Positions 38,887-47,139 of a stretch of 64,000 nucleotides of DNA are shown piece after piece (position 1 is the stretch's first letter; each line of letters starts with the position of its first letter). The notes under the pieces were generated by a model. The model saw only the letters and a list, made by a program, of their open reading frames with translations. It searched no databases and was not told where the DNA came from. Made by a program: the position numbers and the translations under genes. The stretch is from Atopobiaceae bacterium. GTDB lineage: Bacteria > Actinomycetota > Coriobacteriia > Coriobacteriales > Atopobiaceae. Location of the stretch: contig JAFWIE010000052.1 in the NCBI GenBank assembly GCA_017533825.1, forward strand, positions 1-64,000, written 5' to 3'.

Positions 38887-39906
38887 ATGGCAGCTTCTTA
38901 TGTGGGCATCGGTATTGGCACAAGCACGCTCAAGCTCGTTTACAGGACGGGTTCGGAGGTCAGTGCCGCTGCGGTATCGCTGCCCGAGAATGTGGTGGGA
39001 GAGGACGGCATCTCTGCCCCGCAGACCCTCACGACCATCCTTTCGGAGCTACGAAAGAGCTCGAAGGTAAAGAAGCACGATGCAGTGATGGTGCTTGGTG
39101 ATGCAAGTGCGTTCTTTAGGCACGTTACCTTGCCCCCCATGAGCGACGCTGAGCTCAAGATTAACCTGCCCTACGAGTTCCGCGACTACATTGACGAGGA
39201 TCCCGACTCCTACGTGTACGATTATGCGGTGGACGAGATTCCCCTCAATGAGAAGGGCGAGCCGGAGCGCCTTGAACTCTATGCCTCTGCGGCGAGTCGC
39301 GCGCTCATCGACGAGCGTGTCCAGATTGCGCGCAAGGCTGGGTTCCGCCTTCGCGCCGTCATCCCCGCCCAGATGGCGTACATGCGCCTGGTGACTGAGC
39401 GTATGAAGACTGAGCCTGAAGACTCGAATCGCTCCCAGGTCTTCGTCGACATCGGCAACATCTCCGTTGCCGTGCACCTGTTGCACGGTAATAAGTTCAG
39501 GGCGTCGAAGACCATCGACTTTGGCTGCCGCGACCTCGACATGACGATTGCTGATCTCAAGGGCGTAGACCGTCATGTGGCAAGTACGTACAAGCAGTCC
39601 AACTTCGAGGGCGTCTTGGACCTTCCCGAGTGCGAGGCCGTCTACGACCGCCTGTGCTTCGAGATCAGCAAGGTCATCAACTTCTACAGCTTCTCGAATC
39701 AGGAAGAGATTGAGCGCATGTTCGTGCTCGGCGGCGGTTCCGAGATTCCGCAGCTGATGGACGTAATGCGCCGCTCGTTCGATATTCCGTTGGAGTCGGT
39801 TTCGGCCATCATGCCCGCGGAGATGGCACGCGTAAAGGGAATCGGCTCTATGGCGCTCGCTGCAGCTGCCGTGCTAGAGGGGGAGGCGATAGCTCGTGGC
39901 GCTTGA
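38887..39906 (+). CDS. pilM: Type IV pilus actin-like assembly protein
   Basis: A 339-residue PilM of the actin/FtsA fold. SYVGIGIGTSTLKLVYR is the phosphate-1 loop, VFVDIGNISVAVHLL the phosphate-2 loop and MFVLGGGSEIPQL the adenosine motif. PilM is cytoplasmic and binds the INL-type motif of PilN. GAGGAGG (38875-38881) lies 5 nt before ATG 38887; an upstream in-frame ATG at 38863 lacks this site. The 3' end overlaps pilN by 11 nt, so pilM, pilN and pilO are one translationally linked unit. Confidence 0.92.
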   Translation: MAASYVGIGIGTSTLKLVYRTGSEVSAAAVSLPENVVGEDGISAPQTLTTILSELRKSSKVKKHDAVMVLGDASAFFRHVTLPPMSDAELKINLPYEFRDYIDEDPDSYVYDYAVDEIPLNEKGEPERLELYASAASRALIDERVQIARKAGFRLRAVIPAQMAYMRLVTERMKTEPEDSNRSQVFVDIGNISVAVHLLHGNKFRASKTIDFGCRDLDMTIADLKGVDRHVASTYKQSNFEGVLDLPECEAVYDRLCFEISKVINFYSFSNQEEIERMFVLGGGSEIPQLMDVMRRSFDIPLESVSAIMPAEMARVKGIGSMALAAAAVLEGEAIARGA

Positions 39907-40525
39907 TTGGAACCAAGAGGTGAGTCTTGCCACCATCATGGACTTGGTGCGTCCTGGTCAGAAGGGCAAGAAAGGCGGCAGCGGCCTGCCAAGTAAGACT
40001 ACCATAAACCTGTATCAGCCTGAGGCCAGCACGATGAACCTCCGCAAGGCGGTTCTTATCCTTGTCCTCTCGCTCGTCGTCTTGGCTGCATTCCTCAAGT
40101 TCGGAGTCTTGGATCCGCTTACCACGCTTTCTCAGAAGCAGGCGCAGCTCCAGCAGCAGCAGGAGTTGCTCACGAAGGCGGCTTCCGCCACCAAGGACTA
40201 CCGCGAGGTGCAGGAACTCTATAATGCATACGTGGCTGAATACGGAAGCGGTGCCGCTGACGCCATTTCTGTGCTCGATATGGTCGAGAAGCGTGTTATG
40301 GGTTCGGCAAAGGTCACGGGTATCGTCCTTGCGGATCATACCGTCACGCTCACCATCGAAGGGGTGTCTCTCCAGACGGTTGGCGACCTTGCGAGTGATT
40401 TGGAGAAGGACCCCATGGTGCTGAGCACCAACGTGTCGAAGGCCGCGACTCAGAACGCTGGCACGGAGGAGACCTCCTCCACGATTGTCATCATGCTTGC
40501 CGGCGCAGAGAGCAAGGAGAAGTAA
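39896..40525 (+). CDS. pilN: Type IV pilus assembly protein PilN
   Basis: A 209-residue protein with a cytoplasmic N-terminus of about 50 residues carrying TINLYQPE, equivalent to the PilM-binding INLLP motif, then one membrane helix (about 52-70), a glutamine-rich coiled coil (LSQKQAQLQQQQELL) and a small ferredoxin-like domain. This is the classic PilN build. The cytoplasmic part is longer than the usual 10-20 residues. The start is GTG 39896, inside the end of pilM, with GGGGGAGG upstream. pilO follows after 2 nt. No pilP or pilQ exists here, as expected for a cell without an outer membrane. Confidence 0.88.
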   Translation: MALDWNQEVSLATIMDLVRPGQKGKKGGSGLPSKTTINLYQPEASTMNLRKAVLILVLSLVVLAAFLKFGVLDPLTTLSQKQAQLQQQQELLTKAASATKDYREVQELYNAYVAEYGSGAADAISVLDMVEKRVMGSAKVTGIVLADHTVTLTIEGVSLQTVGDLASDLEKDPMVLSTNVSKAATQNAGTEETSSTIVIMLAGAESKEK

Positions 40526-40527
40526 CC

Positions 40528-41169
40528 ATGCTTTCGTATACGTTTTCCACGCGAGAGAAGATTCTGCTCGTGCTGCTGGGTGGCGGTCTCTTGATTGTTG
40601 CTTGGTACCAGTTTATATTCCTGAACATCCAAAGAGAGATTGACTCTGTGGATACTCAGATTGCGGCTACGCAGGATCAGATAACGACGTATCAACAGCA
40701 AGCCATAAAGCTGGAGAACATGCGTAAGGCTGTGAACGACTATGAGGGCGAGGGCCGGAAGCCGGTCGTCCTTCCGGACTTTGACAATACTCAGCCTCTC
40801 ATGGCGTATCTCCATAGCGTTCTGGGATCAACGCAGAGCTACGACATGACATTCAGCAATCCCGGTCTCTCTGAGGATGATGGTACCGTTCACCGGTCGG
40901 GAACGATCAAATACATCACCGCGTCTTATGAAGAGTCACGTTCGGTGTCCGAACAGATTGCGCATGGCCCGTATGCTTGTCAGGTTGACGCGCTTTCCAT
41001 CAAGGAGGGCAGGACCAAGAAGAAGGATGCGAATGCGGCAAGCACGTTTACCACAACCCTTCAAGTGACCTTCTTCGAGAATCCGCCCGCCGACAAGGAC
41101 ATCGCTGCAGAGGATAAGACTCCCGAAGGGCAGGATCTGAGCGCCCTCACGCAGATCAAGAAGAAGTAG
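40528..41169 (+). CDS. pilO: Type IV pilus assembly protein PilO-like
   Basis: A 213-residue protein with a short cytoplasmic tip (MLSYTFSTREK), one membrane helix (about 12-32), a coiled coil with QREIDSVDTQIAATQDQI and a C-terminal alpha/beta domain, the PilO layout. It should pair with PilN in the alignment subcomplex. The C-terminus ends in a charged low-complexity tail (DKTPEGQDLSALTQIKKK). The ATG is 2 nt after the pilN stop with AAGGAGAAG just before it. Assignment rests on topology and gene order more than on strong motifs. Confidence 0.8.
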   Translation: MLSYTFSTREKILLVLLGGGLLIVAWYQFIFLNIQREIDSVDTQIAATQDQITTYQQQAIKLENMRKAVNDYEGEGRKPVVLPDFDNTQPLMAYLHSVLGSTQSYDMTFSNPGLSEDDGTVHRSGTIKYITASYEESRSVSEQIAHGPYACQVDALSIKEGRTKKKDANAASTFTTTLQVTFFENPPADKDIAAEDKTPEGQDLSALTQIKKK

Positions 41170-41603
41170 GGCGCGGATCCTGTCCGGAAGGTCTGTTCCT
41201 ACGATTCCCACTGCTTGGCGATACTTTCGGAAACGGACCTTGTGGCACGACGGGGAGTTTCCTCCTAACACAAATTGAGGTTGTGGCACGGCTTCTAACA
41301 GAAAAGGACCTTGTGGCATGCCAGAAGGTCCCTTTCTGTTAGATTCTTTGCCGCAACCTCGAATTCCGTTAGGCGACCGGGCGGCTTTCTGCCACAAGCT
41401 CCATTTCCATTAGGTGGTTGCAAGCGCCCTCGTAAGACCCCCCTCACAAGGTCGCCCATTCTCATGCATAACCACATTCGGGTCGCGCTGTGGGCAAACG
41501 ACTCGTCTGCTCTTGATTTGCCAAGGGCGGTTATACCCTACGGGCTGGAACCAATTTGTGCTAGAGTGTTCACTACTCTTACGGCGACGCACGAGGAGCA
41601 AAT
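41170..41603. other. Intergenic region holding a nested palindromic element
   Basis: The 434 bp between pilO and the CHAP protein gene contain the repeat described separately (41224-41446), which probably also ends the pilMNO transcript, and then about 150 bp before ATG 41604 that should contain the CHAP gene promoter. No ORF of note. Confidence 0.6.
41224..41446. repeat. Nested inverted-repeat element built of TTGTGGCA units
   Basis: Three direct units (41224-41250, 41264-41292, 41295-41322) share the pattern GGACCTTGTGGCA or GAGGTTGTGGCA, preceded by CTAACA in the last two. Three units in reverse follow (41325-41342, 41350-41373, 41381-41414), plus a fragment near 41435-41446. The centre is an 18-bp hairpin (41295-41312 with 41325-41342, one mismatch) whose loop contains the palindrome GGCATGCC. 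The outer units also pair with each other, so the whole tract can fold into one long arm. It follows pilO and is T-rich after the core stem (ATTCTTTG), so it may act as a terminator; it has the look of a REP-like mobile or structural repeat. Confidence 0.7.
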
Positions 41604-43169
41604 ATGCAGCCTAATCGTAGTAGCATCACCCGTCGAAGTGTCCTGCGCTTGGCAACTGCGCTTGGGGCACAAGCATTGCTTGCGGTCCCTGCGCTTGCAG
41701 ATACGGCGACTGAGCTGAGCAACGCACAAATCAAACTTGCAGATGCCGAGGCCCAGCTCGACGCAATCGCGTCCGAATATGAGGTCATAAGCCAGAAGCA
41801 ATCAGAGACGCTCGATGAGCTCGATCGCGTTGAGACGAGCATCGAGACCATTACGGCCAATATAGTGGTCATCGAGGAACGGCTGGCAAACAAGCAGGAG
41901 AAGCTCTCGCGGAGCGTCTCGGACGAGTACAAGGACGGAGCGCATGGTGTCGTCGACCTGATTGTGGGCTCGACGTCAATCGAGGACCTCATCAGTGGCT
42001 TGTATTACTACGACAAAGTCACCGAGCAGCAATCAAAGCTCATCAGCGACGTGCGTCAAGAGCGCGAACGTCTGGAGAAGGAGCGTGATGAGCTCGCGGT
42101 CGAGCGTGAGACCTTGCGAGAGGTGAGCCGCACGCAATCCGAGCAGCTCGAGGCCATGCGCGACAAACAGTACGAGGCACAGCAGCTCATCGACAGCTTG
42201 GATTCGGAGGTCCGCACCCTGCTCGCCAAGCGTGAGGCCGAGTTGCTTGCAGCCCAACAGGAGGCGGCGAAGGCACGGCAGGATCGTGAACGAGCTGCCG
42301 CTGCAGGTACGGGAACTGCGCGTCAGAGCACCGGCAAGAGTGCTTCATCTGCCTCGGCTGCATCGGATAGCAGCACCACGACGAGTTCCTCGTCGAGTGC
42401 CGTTGCTACGTCATCGGCAAATGCCTCAGCGTCCGAGAACGAGGATGAGGCCACAGCCGACGATGTTGCTGCCGGCGATGCAGAGGCCGCCCAGTCTTCC
42501 AGTGCCGTTGCAGATGCTGCGACACCAGAGACCGATGCAAATGGGCAGAAGGCCGCGGAAGAGGAGCAGGATTCCGATGCGACCACGCCAGAGGCACCCG
42601 AGCCGGAACTCGAGCCGGGTCTTGAGCCCGAACCTGAGCCGGAGCCCGAGTCCGATCCGGAACCCGAGTCCGATCCGGAACCGGAGCCAGAGCCAGAACC
42701 TGAGCCAGAACCGGAACCCGAGCCTGAGCCGGAACCCGAGCCTGAGGAAGAGTTCGAAGGCGGCTCGGAAGGACGCGGTGGCAACGGTTCGGGATCTGCC
42801 GCTGCGGTGATTGATGCCTGCTACAGTACGCCGTCGCCCGGTGGGGGATTGTGCGCGGGTTGGTGCTCCAATGTGATGATCAATGCAGGCTATGGATTCG
42901 TCGCGGGCAACGCGAACGACATGTATGCCGAGTTCTGCTACAGTTCCAACCGCGATGACCTCAGACCTGGCATGGCGGTGGCGGTTTCCACCCATCCGCA
43001 TACGTCTGCCGGGCGCATCTATGGGCACATCGGCATGTACGTGGGTGATGGTACGGTGATGGACAATATCGGCTACATCCGCAGCATTTCTCTCGATGAG
43101 TGGATTGACTACTATGGCGAAACCGTTCCCGTACGTTGGGGATGGCTCAATGGAATTGCTTTGGAGTGA
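41604..43169 (+). CDS. Secreted coiled-coil CHAP-type cell-wall hydrolase
   Basis: A 521-residue protein. Residues 1-33 are a signal peptide with a twin-arginine-like [12 protein letters not shown] motif, ending VPALA. Residues 34-235 form a long coiled coil with the [18 protein letters not shown] motif known from PcsB-type hydrolases. A Ser/Ala/Asp-rich linker and a (PE)n tract (about 333-385) follow, then a C-terminal CHAP-like amidase/peptidase domain with C417 (GGGLCAGWC) and H475 ([11 protein letters not shown]). It likely cuts peptidoglycan in cell separation, with the coiled coil controlling activity as in PcsB-FtsX systems; no ftsX is beside it. GAGGAG precedes ATG 41604. The larB start is only 6 nt after its stop. 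Confidence 0.87.
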   Translation: MQPNRSSITRRSVLRLATALGAQALLAVPALADTATELSNAQIKLADAEAQLDAIASEYEVISQKQSETLDELDRVETSIETITANIVVIEERLANKQEKLSRSVSDEYKDGAHGVVDLIVGSTSIEDLISGLYYYDKVTEQQSKLISDVRQERERLEKERDELAVERETLREVSRTQSEQLEAMRDKQYEAQQLIDSLDSEVRTLLAKREAELLAAQQEAAKARQDRERAAAAGTGTARQSTGKSASSASAASDSSTTTSSSSSAVATSSANASASENEDEATADDVAAGDAEAAQSSSAVADAATPETDANGQKAAEEEQDSDATTPEAPEPELEPGLEPEPEPEPESDPEPESDPEPEPEPEPEPEPEPEPEPEPEPEEEFEGGSEGRGGNGSGSAAAVIDACYSTPSPGGGLCAGWCSNVMINAGYGFVAGNANDMYAEFCYSSNRDDLRPGMAVAVSTHPHTSAGRIYGHIGMYVGDGTVMDNIGYIRSISLDEWIDYYGETVPVRWGWLNGIALE

Positions 43170-43175
43170 TGATAC

Positions 43176-43961
43176 GTGAACAGATCTGAGCTTCGCAAGC
43201 TTCTCCAGGAAGTGGCTTGCGGTGAAGTCACCGTTGACGATGCCGTGGGGCGCGTGGGCACGGAGCCGTTCGAGGATCTCGGATACGCGAAGCCAGACCT
43301 TCATCGAGGTATCCGTACGGGTGCGTCGGAGGTCATCTATGGCGCGGGCAAGTCTGCGGCGCAAATTGCGGGCATCGTGAAGGCACTTCTCGCAGGTGGT
43401 CAGCAACACGTGCTGGTGACGCGTGTTGACGGCCAGAAGGCGTCGGATGCGGTCTCTACGCTTCGCGCCGATGGCTATCCCGACATCGATACCGAATTCT
43501 ACGGCGATTCGCATATACTGATGCTCGGCGAGATGCCTGAGCCCGATGGCAACGGATTCGTTGTGGTCGCCTGTGCGGGTACGAGCGACCTGTACTGTGC
43601 TGAAGAGGCGGCCCTGACTGCCGAGGCCATGGGAAGTCGTGTCGAGCGCCTGTACGACGTGGGTGTTGCAGGTATTCACCGCCTACTCGCGCACGTAGAG
43701 CTGCTACAGCGGGCCAGCGCAATCGTAGCCGTCGCAGGCATGGAAGGGGCGCTTGCCAGCGTGGTGGGCGGCCTGTGTGCCTGCCCGGTAATCGCGTGCC
43801 CTACGAGCGTCGGCTACGGTGCATCGCTCGGCGGCATCTCTGCTCTTCTTGCCATGCTTAATTCGTGTTCGAGCGGCACATCGGTCGTAAACATAGACAA
43901 TGGGTTTGGCGCGGGTTTTCAGGCTGCGCTCATCGATCATGCGCGCGTGACGCGCGAATAG
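43176..43961 (+). CDS. larB: Nickel-pincer cofactor synthesis carboxylase/hydrolase
   Basis: A 261-residue LarB. It carries the PurE/AIR-carboxylase-like core (VVVACAGTSDLYCAEEA and the ACPTSVGYGASLGG motif) after an N-terminal region with EVIYGAGKSAAQI. LarB carboxylates and hydrolyses nicotinic acid adenine dinucleotide as the first step to the nickel-pincer cofactor of lactate racemase. The start is GTG 43176, 6 nt after the upstream stop; the larC ATG comes 9 nt after its own stop. larA and larE are not in the window. Confidence 0.92.
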   Translation: MNRSELRKLLQEVACGEVTVDDAVGRVGTEPFEDLGYAKPDLHRGIRTGASEVIYGAGKSAAQIAGIVKALLAGGQQHVLVTRVDGQKASDAVSTLRADGYPDIDTEFYGDSHILMLGEMPEPDGNGFVVVACAGTSDLYCAEEAALTAEAMGSRVERLYDVGVAGIHRLLAHVELLQRASAIVAVAGMEGALASVVGGLCACPVIACPTSVGYGASLGGISALLAMLNSCSSGTSVVNIDNGFGAGFQAALIDHARVTRE

Positions 43962-43970
43962 GGGGATGAT

Positions 43971-45290
43971 ATGGGCAGGACGCTGTACATGAAGTGCGAG
44001 AGCGGCATAAGCGGGGACATGGTAGTGGGAGCGCTTCTTGACGCAGGTGCGAGTGAGGAAGGTCTGCGTTCCGCGCTCGACAGCTTGGGGATTGACGGGT
44101 TCGAGGTCGTCGTGTCTCGCAAGGAGGTTGGCGCTCTGGTAGGATGCGACTTCGATGTGGTGGTCGATGCCGCACACGAGAATCACGACCACGACATGCA
44201 GTGGCTCTACGGGGACGTGGAGGATGGGCCCGCGCACCACGGGCACGGGCACCACCACGGGCACCATCACGGGCACGAGCACCACCACGGGCACGAGTAC
44301 CACCATGAGCACGAGCACCACCATGAGCATCGCGGCCTAGCAGAGATTCGCGACATCGTGAACGGTGCCAATCTGAATGAACGTGCGCGTTCGACGGCCC
44401 TCAAGGTGTTCGAGATCATTGCAGACGCAGAGGCGAAGGCTCATGGCGCTACGCGCGAGACCGTCCACTTCCACGAGGTAAGTGCCATTGACTCGATCGT
44501 AGACGTGGTCGCAGCCGCATGGTGCCTCGATGACCTTGGAGTCGAGGACGTTGTGGTATCTCCCCTGGCAGAAGGAGAGGGCCATGTCAGAAGCGCGCAC
44601 GGGATTCTCTCCATTCCCGTGCCGGCTGTGGCGAACATTGTCGAGGCACATGGCCTCGTCATGCAGCGTGCGCATCGCAAGGGCGAGCTGGTCACTCCGA
44701 CGGGTGCGGCGATTGCAGCAGCTACAAAGACCCGTGAAGGTTTGCCTGAGTTGTATCGCATCATCTCGCAGGGACTCGGCTGTGGAAAGCGTGCCTATGA
44801 TCCGCCGAGCACCTTGCGCGTCACCTTGGTCGAGGAGGTCGAGCGGGCAGACGTTACTGACGAGCCGCCCCTGTACAAGCTCGATACCGAGGTGGATGAC
44901 TGCACGGGCGAGGCGCTAGGGTATGTCTTGGACTGCCTGTATGAGGTTGGCGCGCGCGAAGCGCATTTCCTACCGGTCTTCATGAAGAAGGGACGCCCCG
45001 GGTACCAGATTGAGGTGCTCTGTGCCGCGGAGGACGTTACAGAGGTCGAGCGGGTACTCTTCGAGCATACGACCACCATCGGAGTGCGTCGGTGTGCCGT
45101 GGAGCGTACGGTGCTCTCACGAGAGCAGGTTGAGCTGCAGACCCCTTACGGAATTGTGCGTGCCAAACGCGTGACGCTGCCTGACGGTTCGTTGCGGACG
45201 TATCCAGAACATGATGAGGTCGCACGCATCGCCACGGAAAGAGGCTTGACGTACCAAGACGTATCGCGGACGATTCTCGGCTGCTGTTAG
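43971..45290 (+). CDS. larC: Nickel-pincer cofactor nickel insertion protein
   Basis: A 439-residue LarC, the enzyme that inserts nickel into the pincer cofactor. The N-terminus YMKCESGISGDMVVGALLDAG is the LarC signature. A histidine-rich loop (about residues 89-121, 21 His) lies between the first strands and the LAEIRDIV helix and probably holds nickel. The middle has VHFHEVSAIDSIVD and TPTGAAIAA, and the C-terminal half carries the second LarC domain. It is one continuous frame, unlike Lactobacillus plantarum, where the two parts are joined by ribosomal frameshifting. GGGGATGAT precedes the ATG; it follows larB by 9 nt. Confidence 0.94.
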   Translation: MGRTLYMKCESGISGDMVVGALLDAGASEEGLRSALDSLGIDGFEVVVSRKEVGALVGCDFDVVVDAAHENHDHDMQWLYGDVEDGPAHHGHGHHHGHHHGHEHHHGHEYHHEHEHHHEHRGLAEIRDIVNGANLNERARSTALKVFEIIADAEAKAHGATRETVHFHEVSAIDSIVDVVAAAWCLDDLGVEDVVVSPLAEGEGHVRSAHGILSIPVPAVANIVEAHGLVMQRAHRKGELVTPTGAAIAAATKTREGLPELYRIISQGLGCGKRAYDPPSTLRVTLVEEVERADVTDEPPLYKLDTEVDDCTGEALGYVLDCLYEVGAREAHFLPVFMKKGRPGYQIEVLCAAEDVTEVERVLFEHTTTIGVRRCAVERTVLSREQVELQTPYGIVRAKRVTLPDGSLRTYPEHDEVARIATERGLTYQDVSRTILGCC

Positions 45291-45304
45291 CGTTCTCGCG
45301 GTCC

Positions 45305-45499
45305 TTACACCATCAGCTGCAGGTCGTGCCACGTCAGGACATAATAGGTGAGGCATGCAGCTGCAAGCAGCGCTGTGATCACGAGCACAAGAGTGATGAG
45401 GATGCTGCGCATGCGAGCGGGCGTCGAGAGGTCCGCCTTACAGCGCGGGCACAGCTCCGTGTCGTCTTCCAACATATTTCCGCAATGCGAGCAGCGCAT
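45305..45499 (-). CDS. Small zinc-ribbon membrane protein
   Basis: A 64-residue protein: an N-terminal zinc ribbon (CSHCGN then CPRCKADL) followed by one membrane helix (about 35-57). The frame reaches a TTG at 45523, but ATG 45499 is preceded by GGGAG at 5 nt and starts exactly at the ribbon. Its stop is 14 nt from the larC stop, convergent. It lies 62 nt downstream of the C69 peptidase gene on the same strand and may share its transcript. Function unknown. Confidence 0.72.
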   Translation of the reverse strand: MRCSHCGNMLEDDTELCPRCKADLSTPARMRSILITLVLVITALLAAACLTYYVLTWHDLQLMV

Positions 45500-45561
45500 G
45501 TCACTCCCAGGTCGTTGCCTCAAATGATGGTATCAGGTATTCGGGCAAAGCGCATGTGAAC

Positions 45562-47010
45562 TTAGCCATCGGAACGTGCAAAGGCGTTGCGCATGCGCAT
45601 GCTTGTCTCAAAAAGCACCTTGTCCAGAAGGTCGTCGGTAATACTGCGTACGATCTGGGCAATCTGCTCGTTTGCTGCCTCCCGAGAGCTGCCACTCTGC
45701 TCTGCGTCTTGGAGGACGGAGAGCGCACGGGCGGCCACGGCGTCCTGATATCGTTCCACATGGGGCAAGGATGCACCGTACGAGGAGTCTGCCAAGGCGC
45801 TAATGAGGCGATTTGTCCAGTAGAAGCTCTCGGTCGAGACGGTGCGCTCCGTCGTGGTGAAGTAGTGCGGAGCCTCATCGACGTTGGCAAAGAGAGGTAC
45901 GAAGGCGTTGAAGGGATTGCTACCGAATGCGATCCATTGGCGTGAGGAGACCTCTGTGGAGGCGTCAGAGCGAATCTGCGTGGCGCTCAGCTGACTGGTG
46001 CGGTTGATGCCGATGGTACGGTATCTGCCTCGTAGATCGGGCAGAGCGGCTGGGCCATAGGGATCGTAGGGCGTTCCCTGATAATGGTCGGAGAGTAGGC
46101 GCTTGATCTCTTGGATGGTCACCTTATGCTCGGGCACGCGGCACCAAGGAATGTCATCGGACTCTGGGCCGAGGTCAGCGTTCGGACCGTCCCAGACACA
46201 GGCGTGCGGGTTGAGCTGGCGTTGGATGGACCAAGCGCGCGGGGTGTTGTAGACGTGGTCGGAGTCGCTCGCGCTTCCGAACGCAAGGCGTGGGTTGAAT
46301 GTGTCTAGAGTGACAGATTCTAACGCAAGGTTCAGGTGGTACGTCTGGATGAATGTGCGAAGGTCTGCGGAGCAAAGATACTCGCGACCCGCACCCTCCG
46401 CGTCCGCGAGGTCAAAGTGGTCGATGCCCAGCTGGTTGGGCATCGTCACGTAGCAGTTGTCAGGAACGCGCCGTGCAATCCAGTGGTGCCCGCCAATCGT
46501 CTCGAGCCACCATATCTCGTTCGCGTCGTGGAAGGCGATGCCGTTCATCTCGTAGGTGCCGTAGCGCTCGAGCAGCGCACCAAGTCTCGAGACCCCCTCC
46601 CGTGCGGATGCGATGTAGGGAAGGACAAGCGTCACCATGTCCTCTTCACCAATACCTCCAGGAGTGTCCACCTTCTTGTGAACGAGTGGGTCGGCGGCGA
46701 GAACGCGCGGATTGGAAGTGATCGTCTCGGTGGCGCTCATCCCCACGTGCGCTGCGTTGATGCCGGTGGCTGCCCAGATGCCTTCGTCTGGTAGCGCGTT
46801 GGGGAGAGAGGTGTAGCGCAGGGGTCCCCCGGGAAGCTCGACCTGAAGCCCGCTCAAGACGCTTTTGTACACATGGGGCTGTTCGTTTGGATGCACAACG
46901 GCAAAGCGCTTGGGGGTGAATTCGCCGTTCATCGAGTCCTCATTGCGGGCTACGATGGTAGACCCATCGAAGCTGGCATTCTTTCCGACGAGTATGGTCG
47001 TGCAGGGCAT
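45562..47010 (-). CDS. C69-family dipeptidase
   Basis: A 482-residue N-terminal nucleophile peptidase of family C69 (PepD type). The family start PCTTILVGKNASFDGSTIVARNED is clear, with the probable nucleophile Cys3 exposed after removal of Met-Pro. Other conserved blocks include GINAAHVGMSATETI, WWLETIGGHHWIARRVPD and RTIGINRTSQLSA. It is cytoplasmic by sequence and should cleave dipeptides. The open frame extends to 47073, but AGGAAG 10 nt before ATG 47010 fixes the start. A terminator hairpin of the upstream lipoprotein gene lies in front of it, so it probably has its own promoter. Confidence 0.93.
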   Translation of the reverse strand: MPCTTILVGKNASFDGSTIVARNEDSMNGEFTPKRFAVVHPNEQPHVYKSVLSGLQVELPGGPLRYTSLPNALPDEGIWAATGINAAHVGMSATETITSNPRVLAADPLVHKKVDTPGGIGEEDMVTLVLPYIASAREGVSRLGALLERYGTYEMNGIAFHDANEIWWLETIGGHHWIARRVPDNCYVTMPNQLGIDHFDLADAEGAGREYLCSADLRTFIQTYHLNLALESVTLDTFNPRLAFGSASDSDHVYNTPRAWSIQRQLNPHACVWDGPNADLGPESDDIPWCRVPEHKVTIQEIKRLLSDHYQGTPYDPYGPAALPDLRGRYRTIGINRTSQLSATQIRSDASTEVSSRQWIAFGSNPFNAFVPLFANVDEAPHYFTTTERTVSTESFYWTNRLISALADSSYGASLPHVERYQDAVAARALSVLQDAEQSGSSREAANEQIAQIVRSITDDLLDKVLFETSMRMRNAFARSDG

Positions 47011-47048
47011 GGCGGGCTTCCTTTCTTGGTACCGGTTGATCATGGTAA

Positions 47049-47081
47049 GGCCCCGGGTGCCGCATCGCAGCACCCGGGGCC
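47049..47081 (-). terminator. Terminator-like hairpin after the lipoprotein gene
   Basis: GGCCCCGGGTGC (47049-47060) pairs perfectly with GCACCCGGGGCC (47070-47081). On the minus strand it follows the lipoprotein gene by about 58 nt and precedes the C69 peptidase. Only TT follows, so termination may be partial. Confidence 0.6.
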
Positions 47082-47139
47082 AAGTGGTGGGACGTTAGGA
47101 ATCGTACGCTAACGCCCTTGATTAGGTGTGAGTGCCGAC

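Noticed and set aside
42323..42784. Minus-strand frame giving a (Gly-Ser)n protein
   Set aside because: It is the complement of the (Pro-Glu)n tract of the CHAP protein, which has a signal peptide, catalytic domain and ribosome site.
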